The notes below the pieces were generated by a model. That model searched no databases and was not told the origin of the DNA. It saw only the letters and a program-made list of their open reading frames with translations. 64,000 nt of DNA. It comes from Arthrobacter sp. H-02-3 (GTDB taxonomy: Bacteria > Actinomycetota > Actinomycetes > Actinomycetales > Micrococcaceae). The position numbers and the translations under genes are program-made. The stretch is taken from the NCBI RefSeq assembly GCF_003097355.1, contig NZ_PYUI01000012.1:62001-126000 (forward strand), given 5' to 3'. Positions 53,255 to 62,021 of this stretch are shown here, in pieces; position 1 is the stretch's first letter, and every line of letters begins with the position of its first letter.

Positions 53255-53764
53255 ATGCAATCCACACGATCCATGCTGCGCGGCACCAGAGTCGCCGGAA
53301 CTGCCTCCGCCGCTACCGCCGCGCTCTGTCTGCTGGCCGGTGGCGGCACCGCCTACGCCTACTGGGCCACTACCGGCACGGGTTCCGGTGCCGCAGCCGC
53401 AGCCCCGATGCAGACCGTCACCGTCGACGCGTTTGTTGCCGGCGACTCGAACCGGACCAGCCTGGTTCCGGGCGGCAGCGCTGACGTCATCCTCCGCACC
53501 AGCAACCCCAACGCGTTCGCGGTTCAGTTGTACTCGGTGGCCTCCAGCGGGGCAATCACGGCCGATGCCGCCCATTCCGGATGCACCACCACCGGGGTGT
53601 CCTTCACGGCCCCGGACGCACCGCTCGCACCTGCCGTGACCATCCCGGCTAACTCATCCCTGCTGGTCACCCTGCCGGGCGCGGCCGGCATGTCCGCCCA
53701 GTCACAGTCCGCCTGCCAGGGCGCGACCTTCAAAATTCCCGTCACCGTGGAGGCCCGACGATGA
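53255..53764 (+). CDS. Secreted W-signal protein
   Basis: The 169-residue protein has GGGTAYAYWATTG after its hydrophobic helix, matching the first gene, then a beta-rich domain with two Cys and Ala/Thr/Ser strands. AAGGA lies 7 bases upstream of ATG 53255. It overlaps the following gene by ATGA. Together these suggest a co-assembled secreted complex. Confidence 0.72.
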   Translation: MQSTRSMLRGTRVAGTASAATAALCLLAGGGTAYAYWATTGTGSGAAAAAPMQTVTVDAFVAGDSNRTSLVPGGSADVILRTSNPNAFAVQLYSVASSGAITADAAHSGCTTTGVSFTAPDAPLAPAVTIPANSSLLVTLPGAAGMSAQSQSACQGATFKIPVTVEARR

Positions 53765-55029
53765 GCCGTCGCAACACCCGCCAGGCACACCCGAGCATCC
53801 GGAGCCGCGTTGCCGTCATCATTGCCGGCGTTGCCCTGCTCTCGTGGGCCGGCCCGGGGGCCAACGCCTTCTGGGCGTCGGTCGCGAACGGGGGGTCCGC
53901 GGCGGCCGCTGCTGATGCCGTGGCCGCCGGCGCCACGCCTTCGGCCAGCGTGTCTGCTGGAAATGTCACGCTGGCATGGAAGGCCGCCGCCACCCTTGCC
54001 GGCCGCCCTGTCAGCGGCTACACGCTGGCCCGCTATGCTTCCGCATCCGGCGGCACCAGAATCGCCGCGGCGGGAACCTGCACGGGCACGGTTACCGCGG
54101 GGCTGGGCTGCACTGACCAAGGCGTCCCGACCGGCACCTGGTACTACACGGTCACCCCGGTACTCGGGCAGTGGCAAGGACCCGAGAGCGTCCGGAGCGC
54201 AGGCGCCGCCGTTGACACCACCCCGCCAGCCGCCCCTACCGTCTCGGCCCCGGCCTATGTCAACTCCGCCACCGTCGCCACCGTACCCGTCAGCGGCACC
54301 ACCGAACCCGGGGCATCCATTGCCCTGACGGTCAAGGACGCCGGCACCCCCGTGCATACCGTCACCGCTGCGGTGACCGCGGACGCGTCCGGAGCCTGGA
54401 ACACCGCTGTGAACCTCTCGTCTCTGGCTGACGGGACGCTCACGTACAGCGCCTTCGCGACCGACACCGCGGGCAACCAGGGCAATCCCACACCGCCGGG
54501 CACAGTAACCTCCGTCAAGGATGTCACTGCCCCGACGGTGTCCGGGGTGGTGCTGGCCGACGGCGGCGGCAAGGGCGGCAAGATCGAACCCGGCGACAAG
54601 GCCACCATCACCTTCCTCGAAGCCCTGGACTCCTCGACAATCTGCAGCAGCTGGGCCCCTGGTTCCGCAGGGACCCTCAGCGGGGACAACCAGGTCACTG
54701 TCACCATCAGCGCGGGCAACGTCCTCAGCGTCAGCGTGGACAGCTCGGCCTGCCCGACGTCGAGAATTGGCAGCGTCGCCCTCGCTGGAAACTACTCCCC
54801 GTCGGGAACACTCACTTACAAGGGTGCCGGAGGGTCCGCCTCGACGGTCAGCTGGAGCCCCGCCACCCGGATGCTCACCATCACACTGGGGGCCCTGGCC
54901 ACGGGAAGCGCGAACAATGGAACGGTTAAGGCCGCTGTGCCGACGTACACGCCCACAAGTGGCATGCGGGACGTAGCAGGCAACGCCCTGGCCGTCGCCC
55001 CGGTGGCAGGCTCGAGTTCGTCCTTCTGA
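53761..55029 (+). CDS. Secreted Ig/FnIII-domain protein with ANAFW signal
   Basis: The 422-residue protein starts at an ATGA overlap. Its signal region ends GANAFWASVANGG, a variant of the W-signal. The mature part has several Ig/FnIII-like domains (TPPAAPTVSAPAYVN, VPVSGTTEPGASIALTVKDAG, DGTLTYSAFATDTAGNQGN). Such multi-domain proteins often cap or link fibres. It is the last gene before a strong terminator. Confidence 0.75.
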   Translation: MSRRNTRQAHPSIRSRVAVIIAGVALLSWAGPGANAFWASVANGGSAAAAADAVAAGATPSASVSAGNVTLAWKAAATLAGRPVSGYTLARYASASGGTRIAAAGTCTGTVTAGLGCTDQGVPTGTWYYTVTPVLGQWQGPESVRSAGAAVDTTPPAAPTVSAPAYVNSATVATVPVSGTTEPGASIALTVKDAGTPVHTVTAAVTADASGAWNTAVNLSSLADGTLTYSAFATDTAGNQGNPTPPGTVTSVKDVTAPTVSGVVLADGGGKGGKIEPGDKATITFLEALDSSTICSSWAPGSAGTLSGDNQVTVTISAGNVLSVSVDSSACPTSRIGSVALAGNYSPSGTLTYKGAGGSASTVSWSPATRMLTITLGALATGSANNGTVKAAVPTYTPTSGMRDVAGNALAVAPVAGSSSSF

Positions 55030-55035
55030 CACATC

Positions 55036-55076
55036 GCAGGAGTGCCCGGGACCCTCAGGGTCCCGGGCACTCCTGC
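55036..55076. terminator. Bidirectional hairpin terminator
   Basis: GCAGGAGTGCCCGGGACCCT (55036-55055) is perfectly complementary to 55057-55076. It separates the secreted operon from the convergent hspR. Confidence 0.85.
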
Positions 55077-55089
55077 GTTAAGCCAGGAT

Positions 55090-55515
55090 TCAGTCTTCGA
55101 TCCCCCGCGGCCGCCACACCACCAACGCCTGCGACCTCGCTTGGGGGCGCTTGCCGCGGGCCAGGCTGACGACGTCGCCCGCGGCTCCCGCGGCGAAGAT
55201 GCGGGAGTCCAGGGCACGGGGGCGGCGTTCAAGTTCTTCGCTCAGCTCGGCAATACGCCGTTGCAGGGCTGCCACCTGGTTCTCCAGCTGCAGGATCCGT
55301 TTGATGCCTTCGAGCGAGACGCCCTCCTGGGAAAGCCGCTGGACCTCGCGGAGCATGTTCACATCGCGCTGCGAATAGCGCCTCGATTTGCCCGGGGCGC
55401 GGCTGGGCGAGACGATCCCCAACCGGTCGTACTGGCGCAGCGTCTGCGGGTGCATGTCCGCCAGCTCGGCGGCAACGGAGATGACGAAGATCGGCTGATC
55501 GAAGTCGATGGCCAT
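55090..55515 (-). CDS. hspR: Heat-shock repressor HspR
   Basis: The 141-residue MerR-family repressor has an HTH (about residues 10-75; VAAELADMHPQTLRQYDRLGIV, RRYSQRDVNMLREVQRLS) and a coiled-coil region (QLENQVAALQRRIAELSEEL). HspR binds HAIR sites upstream of dnaK; two such sites are seen at 59378-59449. It is the last gene of the dnaK operon and overlaps no neighbour. Confidence 0.95.
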   Translation of the reverse strand: MAIDFDQPIFVISVAAELADMHPQTLRQYDRLGIVSPSRAPGKSRRYSQRDVNMLREVQRLSQEGVSLEGIKRILQLENQVAALQRRIAELSEELERRPRALDSRIFAAGAAGDVVSLARGKRPQARSQALVVWRPRGIED

Positions 55516-55530
55516 GGCTGGACTCCGTTC

Positions 55531-56514
55531 CTAGAGCCGGGCCTTGGCTGCCAGGCCCGCGCGGACGTCCTCGTCGGCAGTGGCCGCGGCGAAGGCCTTC
55601 ACGGCTTCCTCCGCTTCCTTGCTCAGCCGCCGCGGGACAGCGACGTCGATTGTCACCAGCAGATCGCCGGTGCCGCTGGCGTGCTTGACGCCGCGGCCCT
55701 TGACGCGCAGCGTGCGGCCGGACGGCGTCCCTGCGGGGACCCTGACTTTGACCTTGTCGCCGTCGATCGTCGGAACCTCGACATCGGCGCCCAGGGCCGC
55801 CTCCGGGAAGGAGACGGGGACGTGGATGCGGAGGTTTTCGCCATCGCGGACGTAGAAATCATGGGGCTTCACGGAGACGGTGACCATGAGGTCGCCGTAG
55901 CCGGCGGGACCGTGCTGGCCTTTGCCGCGAACGCGGACCTTCTGCCCGTCCTTGATGCCGGCCGGAATGCGGACGTCGATGACCTCGCCGTCGGGTTCAC
56001 GCAAGCCGATCGTGGTACCGCGGATGGACCCGGCAAATGAGATCGAAGTGGACGCGGTGCGGTCCGCGCCCTTCTGAGGAGCGCGCTGGAACGACTGGCC
56101 GCCGCCACCGAACCCACCGCCGCCAAAGAGATCGGCAAACTCGGGCGGAATGCCGCCGGCGGTGCTGTAGCTGCCGGAATGGCGTCCCCCGCCGCCGGTG
56201 AAGAGTCCGCCGAAGAGGTCTTCGAAGCCTGCGCCGCCGGCAGCCCCGCCGCCTCCGCCGGGGGCAAAGCGCGCGCCGCCGCCCATCGCCCGGATGGCGT
56301 CATACTGCTGGCGCTCATCGGCGTCGGACAACACGGAATAGGCCTCGGAGATGTCCTTGAACTTCTTCTCCGACGCCGCATTGCCCGCGTTGGTATCCGG
56401 GTGGTGCTGCCGGGCAAGCTTCCGGTAAGCCTTCTTGATATCGGCGTCGGAAGCGTCCTTGGCGACACCAAGGATCTTGTAGAAGTCCTTGTCCACCCAA
56501 TCCTGGCTAGCCAA
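55531..56514 (-). CDS. dnaJ: J-domain co-chaperone DnaJ, no zinc finger
   Basis: The 327-residue protein has a J domain with HPD (residues 38-40), a Gly-rich linker (about residues 80-140), then the substrate-binding C-terminal domains (STSISFAGSIRGTTI, VRIPAGIKDGQKVRVRGKGQ). The CxxCxGxG zinc repeats of class A DnaJ are absent, so it is class B (CbpA-like). It stimulates the DnaK ATPase. A long structured spacer separates it from grpE. Confidence 0.93.
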   Translation of the reverse strand: MASQDWVDKDFYKILGVAKDASDADIKKAYRKLARQHHPDTNAGNAASEKKFKDISEAYSVLSDADERQQYDAIRAMGGGARFAPGGGGGAAGGAGFEDLFGGLFTGGGGRHSGSYSTAGGIPPEFADLFGGGGFGGGGQSFQRAPQKGADRTASTSISFAGSIRGTTIGLREPDGEVIDVRIPAGIKDGQKVRVRGKGQHGPAGYGDLMVTVSVKPHDFYVRDGENLRIHVPVSFPEAALGADVEVPTIDGDKVKVRVPAGTPSGRTLRVKGRGVKHASGTGDLLVTIDVAVPRRLSKEAEEAVKAFAAATADEDVRAGLAAKARL

Positions 56515-56564
56515 TGGCGTTTCCTTTCAAAAGTACAAAGCGTTAAGGCGAGATTACCGCTGAA

Positions 56565-56737
56565 CGCCGAAGCGGATGAGGGGGCCCGGGAGTGGCATCT
56601 AAGGATCTGGCCGAGGGCCCCGACACGAGCTTGCGAGTGTTGGGAAGGCCAATATCCGCTGCCTGCGCGTGGCTGCTATGGTCCGCAGGACCTTAGCCGC
56701 CACGCGCAGGGGCGGGGCCCCCTCATCCGCGAAGGCG
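56565..56737 (-). other. Structured RNA candidate in the grpE-dnaJ spacer
   Basis: Outer arms GCGGATGAGGGGGCCC (56572-56587) and 56715-56730 are perfect complements, extended by CGCC/GGCG across a symmetric GAA internal loop. Inside is a second stem CTGCGCGTGGC (56663-56673)/GCCACGCGCAG (56699-56709) closing on GGTCC/GGACC. No protein is encoded. It could be an RNA processing, stability or attenuation element. Confidence 0.55.
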
Positions 56738-56748
56738 TGGGCGCAACC

Positions 56749-57414
56749 CTACGCCGGAACCGCCACGATTACCTGTGCCGCGCGGAGGACGCGGTCGCCG
56801 GACTTGTAGCCCGAGCGCAGGACCTGGCTGACGGTATCGAAGTCGATATCCGTGCCGGGCTGCTGGATGAGGGCCTCATGGATCGTGGGGTCGAACTCCA
56901 CGCCGGTCTCATCGATGCGGACCAGTCCGTACGTCTTCAGCGCAGTCTCCAGCTTGGTGGCAATCGCGGCGAAAGGTCCGTCCGCGAGGTCACCGTGCTG
57001 GCGGGCGGCGTCGACGTCGTCCAGTACCGGCAGCAGGGCGTTCAGGACGCCGATGACGGCCATCTCGCCCGCGACGGCACGGTCGCGTTCGACCCGCTTG
57101 CGGTAGTTGACGTACTCGGCCTGCAGGCGGCGAAGGTCATCCCTGAGCTCCTCCGCCTCGGCGGCGCCGGCTGCGCCCTGGGCCACCGAGTCGGCGGCGG
57201 GCACCTCAACGCTGTTGAGGATGTCCTCCGCCTGGGACAGTGCGTCCCCGGAGTCCGCATGGTGTTCCTGGTCAGGGTGGCGGGCCTGGCCGGTCTTCGG
57301 ATCAACCTTGCGGTTGTCGTGGATCACCGGCTTCTGCGGCTCGTTCTCCCGCTGCTCAGCGTCACGCCGGTTCTCGGAAGAACCGTGCTCTTCTTCGTTA
57401 CCGTGGTGCGGCAT
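56749..57414 (-). CDS. grpE: Nucleotide exchange factor GrpE
   Basis: The 221-residue protein has an acidic/charged N-terminus of about 75 residues, the long helical GrpE dimer stalk (RDDLRRLQAEYVNYRKRVERD) and beta domain (GVEFDPTIHEALIQQPGTDI, VLRSGYKSGDRVLRAAQVIV). It releases ADP from DnaK. Its ATG is 2 bases after the dnaK stop. Downstream dnaJ is 234 bases away. Confidence 0.95.
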   Translation of the reverse strand: MPHHGNEEEHGSSENRRDAEQRENEPQKPVIHDNRKVDPKTGQARHPDQEHHADSGDALSQAEDILNSVEVPAADSVAQGAAGAAEAEELRDDLRRLQAEYVNYRKRVERDRAVAGEMAVIGVLNALLPVLDDVDAARQHGDLADGPFAAIATKLETALKTYGLVRIDETGVEFDPTIHEALIQQPGTDIDFDTVSQVLRSGYKSGDRVLRAAQVIVAVPA

Positions 57415-57416
57415 GA

Positions 57417-59279
<1,863 letters not shown>

Positions 59280-59377
59280 GGGTTGCTTCCTTACTTTCCT
59301 TGGAATCTTTGAGGAATCCTCGGACCACAGTGCTTCCAACCACAGCGTGGTTCTAAGTACAAAGGGTCCGACCGTTA

Positions 59378-59396
59378 TTGAGCGATCTACACTCAA
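59378..59396 (-). promoter_or_regulatory. HAIR operator 1 (HspR site)
   Basis: TTGAG, 9-base spacer, CTCAA matches the HspR consensus. It overlaps the -10 region of the dnaK promoter. Confidence 0.85.
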
Positions 59397-59423
59397 CTTT
59401 ACCCAAACCCGGATTTAAGTCAA
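59396..59423 (-). promoter_or_regulatory. dnaK promoter
   Basis: On the minus strand, TTGACT (59418-59423) and TAAAGT (59396-59401) are separated by 16 bases. HAIR sites flank both sides. Confidence 0.7.
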
Positions 59424-59430
59424 TCCAAAG

Positions 59431-59449
59431 TTGAGCGCAATCGACTCAA
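59431..59449 (-). promoter_or_regulatory. HAIR operator 2 (HspR site)
   Basis: TTGAG, 9-base spacer, CTCAA, flanked by AG and CT to give a 23-base dyad. It lies upstream of the dnaK -35. Confidence 0.85.
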
Positions 59450-59624
59450 CTTTGCTCGAGCCGCAGTCGGCAGCCTCTCTTTGCCGCCCGAATTCCCCGG
59501 ATTTCAGGCCCACCGGCGCGCCCCGGGCCGTGTTTCGCCCTCCGCGAACCTTCAGCGCCCAGACCCCCGCGGCGGACGGCCCCGCGGGGGACGGCCCCGC
59601 GGGGCGGACCGCTGCCTGCGCTAC

Positions 59625-60029
59625 TTATCGATCGACGTCCCCGGACGATTCGCCCGCTGCCTGCCGGCCGGCACGCTCGGCGCCGGCCGTTCCGGCGGTT
59701 CCGTAGTCACCCTCGGGGTACTCAGCTTCCTCGGCGACGGACTCCTCGCCGGAGACCTCGGGCGCCGAGACTCCGGCGCCGCCATAGTCGCCCGCGGCGT
59801 AGTCGCCCTCCACCTCGCCGACCGCGGCCGCACCGGCCAGGCCGGCGTCGCCGTAGTCCCCCGCCGGATACTCCCCCTCTACAGCCGTGGGCGGGACTTC
59901 GCCGGCCGTGCCCGCGGTGCCGTAGTCGCCCTCGACATACTGCCCCTCGGCCTGTACTTCTTCGGACATGGTCTCGTCCGGCGCGTTCTTTTCCGGCAGG
60001 TTCTCTTCAGGCGTGTTCTCTTCAGACAT
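59625..60029 (-). CDS. Acidic Tyr-Gly-Asp repeat protein
   Basis: The 134-residue acidic protein has a Glu/Asn-rich start (MSEENTPEENLPEKN) and four imperfect repeats: GQYVEGDYGTAGTAGE, GEYPAGDYGDAGLAGA, GDYAAGDYGGAGVSAPE and AEYPEGDYGTAGTAGA. No signal peptide or known domain. GAAGGATCC precedes ATG 60029. Regular Tyr spacing suggests a disordered or beta-stacking protein. Function unknown. Confidence 0.7.
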   Translation of the reverse strand: MSEENTPEENLPEKNAPDETMSEEVQAEGQYVEGDYGTAGTAGEVPPTAVEGEYPAGDYGDAGLAGAAAVGEVEGDYAAGDYGGAGVSAPEVSGEESVAEEAEYPEGDYGTAGTAGAERAGRQAAGESSGDVDR

Positions 60030-60120
60030 GGATGGATCCTTCCTGAAAGCTTCGGGTGCGCCCGTGCGGGCGCAGGGGCAGTCTACCGAGCGCCACCGCA
60101 GGGCAACAGGGGAACCCGCT

Positions 60121-60909
60121 TCACCGGGCGGCGGCCGCCGGCAGCCCGGCGACGTCGGCGAGCACCGCGAGGTGATGGTCGAACAGCTCCTCCCGGGCGG
60201 TGAACGTTTCCTCGCCGTACTGGCCGAAGGCTTCGAAGCTGACGGCGCCGAAGAGCGAGGTCCAGGCGAGGGCACCGCGGGCCAAGAGGTCATCCGGGAC
60301 GGCCAGGCCGAACTCGGCGCGGATTTTCGCCAGATCACCGCCAAGTCCGGCGGCGATGGCAGGGCTCCACCGGCCCTCAACCGAGAGCTGACCGGCCCGG
60401 AAGGCACCGTCGAGAATTGCCATGAGGGCGAAAATCACCCGCGTTCCGGGGCCGGTGGTCCGCTCGGCGGGCGCGCGGTATCCGGGCACCGGGCTGCCGA
60501 AGAGAAGGGCGTAGCGGGACGGTTCGCGCAGTGCCCAGCCCCGGACCGCGCGGCCCAGCGCCGCAAAGCGGCCGCCGAAGTCACCTTCCGGCACGGCCCC
60601 GACGGCGGCATCCACTTCATCGCCGAGTTCGTTGTAGGCGTCAATCAGCAGGAGGGTCAGCAGCTCTTCCCGGTTCTCCACGTAGCGGTAGACCGCCGAG
60701 GAGACGACGCCCAGATCCCGGGCGACGGCGCGGAGGGACAGGGCCGCGGCCCCATGCAGCGCCAGGTGCTCCCGGCCCAGGCGGAGGATGTCGGCCACAG
60801 TCCGGGCGCGGGCCCGTTCCCGCGGGGTCCGGGGCCTGGAAGCCGCGGCGGCGGCCCCGGCGTTCTCCTTGGCGGCTTTAACGGCGGCATTGGCACTGTC
60901 CTCGGGCAT
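60121..60909 (-). CDS. TetR/AcrR-family regulator with WHG-type C-domain
   Basis: The 262-residue protein has a disordered basic N-terminus of about 35 residues, a TetR HTH (about residues 36-85; ALSLRAVARDLGVVSSAVYRYVENREELL) and a C-terminal effector domain with RGWALREPSRYALLFGSPVPGY, typical of WHG/TetR_C_13-type proteins. It diverges from an NAD(P)-binding protein gene, with palindromic sites between. Confidence 0.88.
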   Translation of the reverse strand: MPEDSANAAVKAAKENAGAAAAASRPRTPRERARARTVADILRLGREHLALHGAAALSLRAVARDLGVVSSAVYRYVENREELLTLLLIDAYNELGDEVDAAVGAVPEGDFGGRFAALGRAVRGWALREPSRYALLFGSPVPGYRAPAERTTGPGTRVIFALMAILDGAFRAGQLSVEGRWSPAIAAGLGGDLAKIRAEFGLAVPDDLLARGALAWTSLFGAVSFEAFGQYGEETFTAREELFDHHLAVLADVAGLPAAAAR

Positions 60910-60950
60910 GCATCCAGCATGTCACGGACAAGAGCACTGTCAACAAATGT

Positions 60951-60961
60951 GAGCACTGCTC
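60951..60961. promoter_or_regulatory. Candidate TetR operator, copy 1
   Basis: GAGCACTGCTC, a 5-1-5 dyad, overlaps the region just upstream of a TTGACT -35 box (60962-60967). It matches the core of copy 2. Confidence 0.6.
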
Positions 60962-60991
60962 TTGACTTACGTTCGCCTGGCGGCGCATTCT
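60962..60991 (+). promoter_or_regulatory. Promoter of the NAD(P)-binding protein gene
   Basis: TTGACT (60962-60967) and CATTCT (60986-60991) are spaced by 18 bases and flanked by the two operators. Confidence 0.5.
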
Positions 60992-60998
60992 GAACTGA

Positions 60999-61013
60999 GA
61001 GAGCACTGCTCTC
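60999..61013. promoter_or_regulatory. Candidate TetR operator, copy 2
   Basis: GAGAGCACTGCTCTC, a perfect 7-1-7 dyad, lies just after the -10 region. A binding repressor would block transcription. Confidence 0.65.
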
Positions 61014-61033
61014 ATAATTCTAAGGAGATCAGA

Positions 61034-61996
61034 ATGACCCAATCCGGCGCCTCGGGGCGTACCCCATCCCGTCTCTTCGTCGTCACCGGCGCCGGCCCCG
61101 TGGGCTGGACGGTGACGGAACAACTGGCAGCCGCGGGTCACCGCGTGCGCGTCCTGACGAGGTCCGGAAGCGGGCCCGCCCACCCGCTGGTCGAGAGAAT
61201 GTCCATTGATGTTTCGGACCCGGCCCGGCTCGGCGAGGCCTTCCGTGGCGCCGCGGCCGTCTTCCATTGCATCCACGGCTCGCGGTATAGCGCCGAAGCC
61301 TGGGCCCGGGAACTGCCGCAGGCAGAGCAAAGCGTGCTCACCGCGGCAGCCGAGGCAGGCGCCGTCGTCGTCTTCCCGGAAAGCCTGTACTCCTACAGCG
61401 CGCCGGAACGGCCCATGACCGAGGAGGGCCCCCGCGAGGCCCAGGGCGGCAAACGGGGTGTCCGGACGGCGCTCCTGAAGGCTCGGGCCGAGTCCGCAAC
61501 GGACACCGTGAGCGTGGTGGCAGGCGATTTCTTCGGGCCTCGGGTCCGCACCGCGCACTCCGGCGAGCGCATGGTGAAGCCCGTACTGGCAGGCAAATCC
61601 CTGATGGTGATCGGACGGACGGATCAGCCGCATTCCTTTACCTACGTTCCTGACCTCGCGGCCGCCATGATTGCGGCGGCCGACAAGCCGCAGGTGTGGA
61701 ACCGGGTGTGGCATACGCCCACCGGACCGGCGCTGACCCAGCGCGAGATCGCCGGGGCATTCGCCAACGCGGCCGGCGCCCGGTCCCCGCGCGTCACGGC
61801 CTTGCCCGGCTGGGCGCTAAAGGCGATGGGAGTGTTTTCGCCCGATATGCGGGAACTGGTGGAGACGCTGTACCAGTTCGAGCGCCCGTTCGTGATGGAT
61901 TCCGCCGCGAGCCAGGCCGCTCTGGGGCTGGCGCCCACGCCGCTGCACGAAGCAGCCGCCGCCACCATCGCCTGGTGGGGGGACCAGGGACAGTGA
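61034..61996 (+). CDS. NAD(P)-binding NmrA/epimerase-like protein
   Basis: The 320-residue Rossmann-fold protein has FVVTGAGPVGWTVTEQLAAAG near the N-terminus and SYTYVPDL-type residues later (HSFTYVPDLAAAMIAA), like extended SDR/NmrA-family proteins. The catalytic YxxxK is not clear, so it may be a sensor or an atypical reductase. TAAGGAG precedes ATG 61034. It is controlled by the divergent TetR. Confidence 0.82.
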   Translation: MTQSGASGRTPSRLFVVTGAGPVGWTVTEQLAAAGHRVRVLTRSGSGPAHPLVERMSIDVSDPARLGEAFRGAAAVFHCIHGSRYSAEAWARELPQAEQSVLTAAAEAGAVVVFPESLYSYSAPERPMTEEGPREAQGGKRGVRTALLKARAESATDTVSVVAGDFFGPRVRTAHSGERMVKPVLAGKSLMVIGRTDQPHSFTYVPDLAAAMIAAADKPQVWNRVWHTPTGPALTQREIAGAFANAAGARSPRVTALPGWALKAMGVFSPDMRELVETLYQFERPFVMDSAASQAALGLAPTPLHEAAAATIAWWGDQGQ

Positions 61997-62021
61997 CGGC
62001 GGCTGCGGTTTTGGGGTCCGG

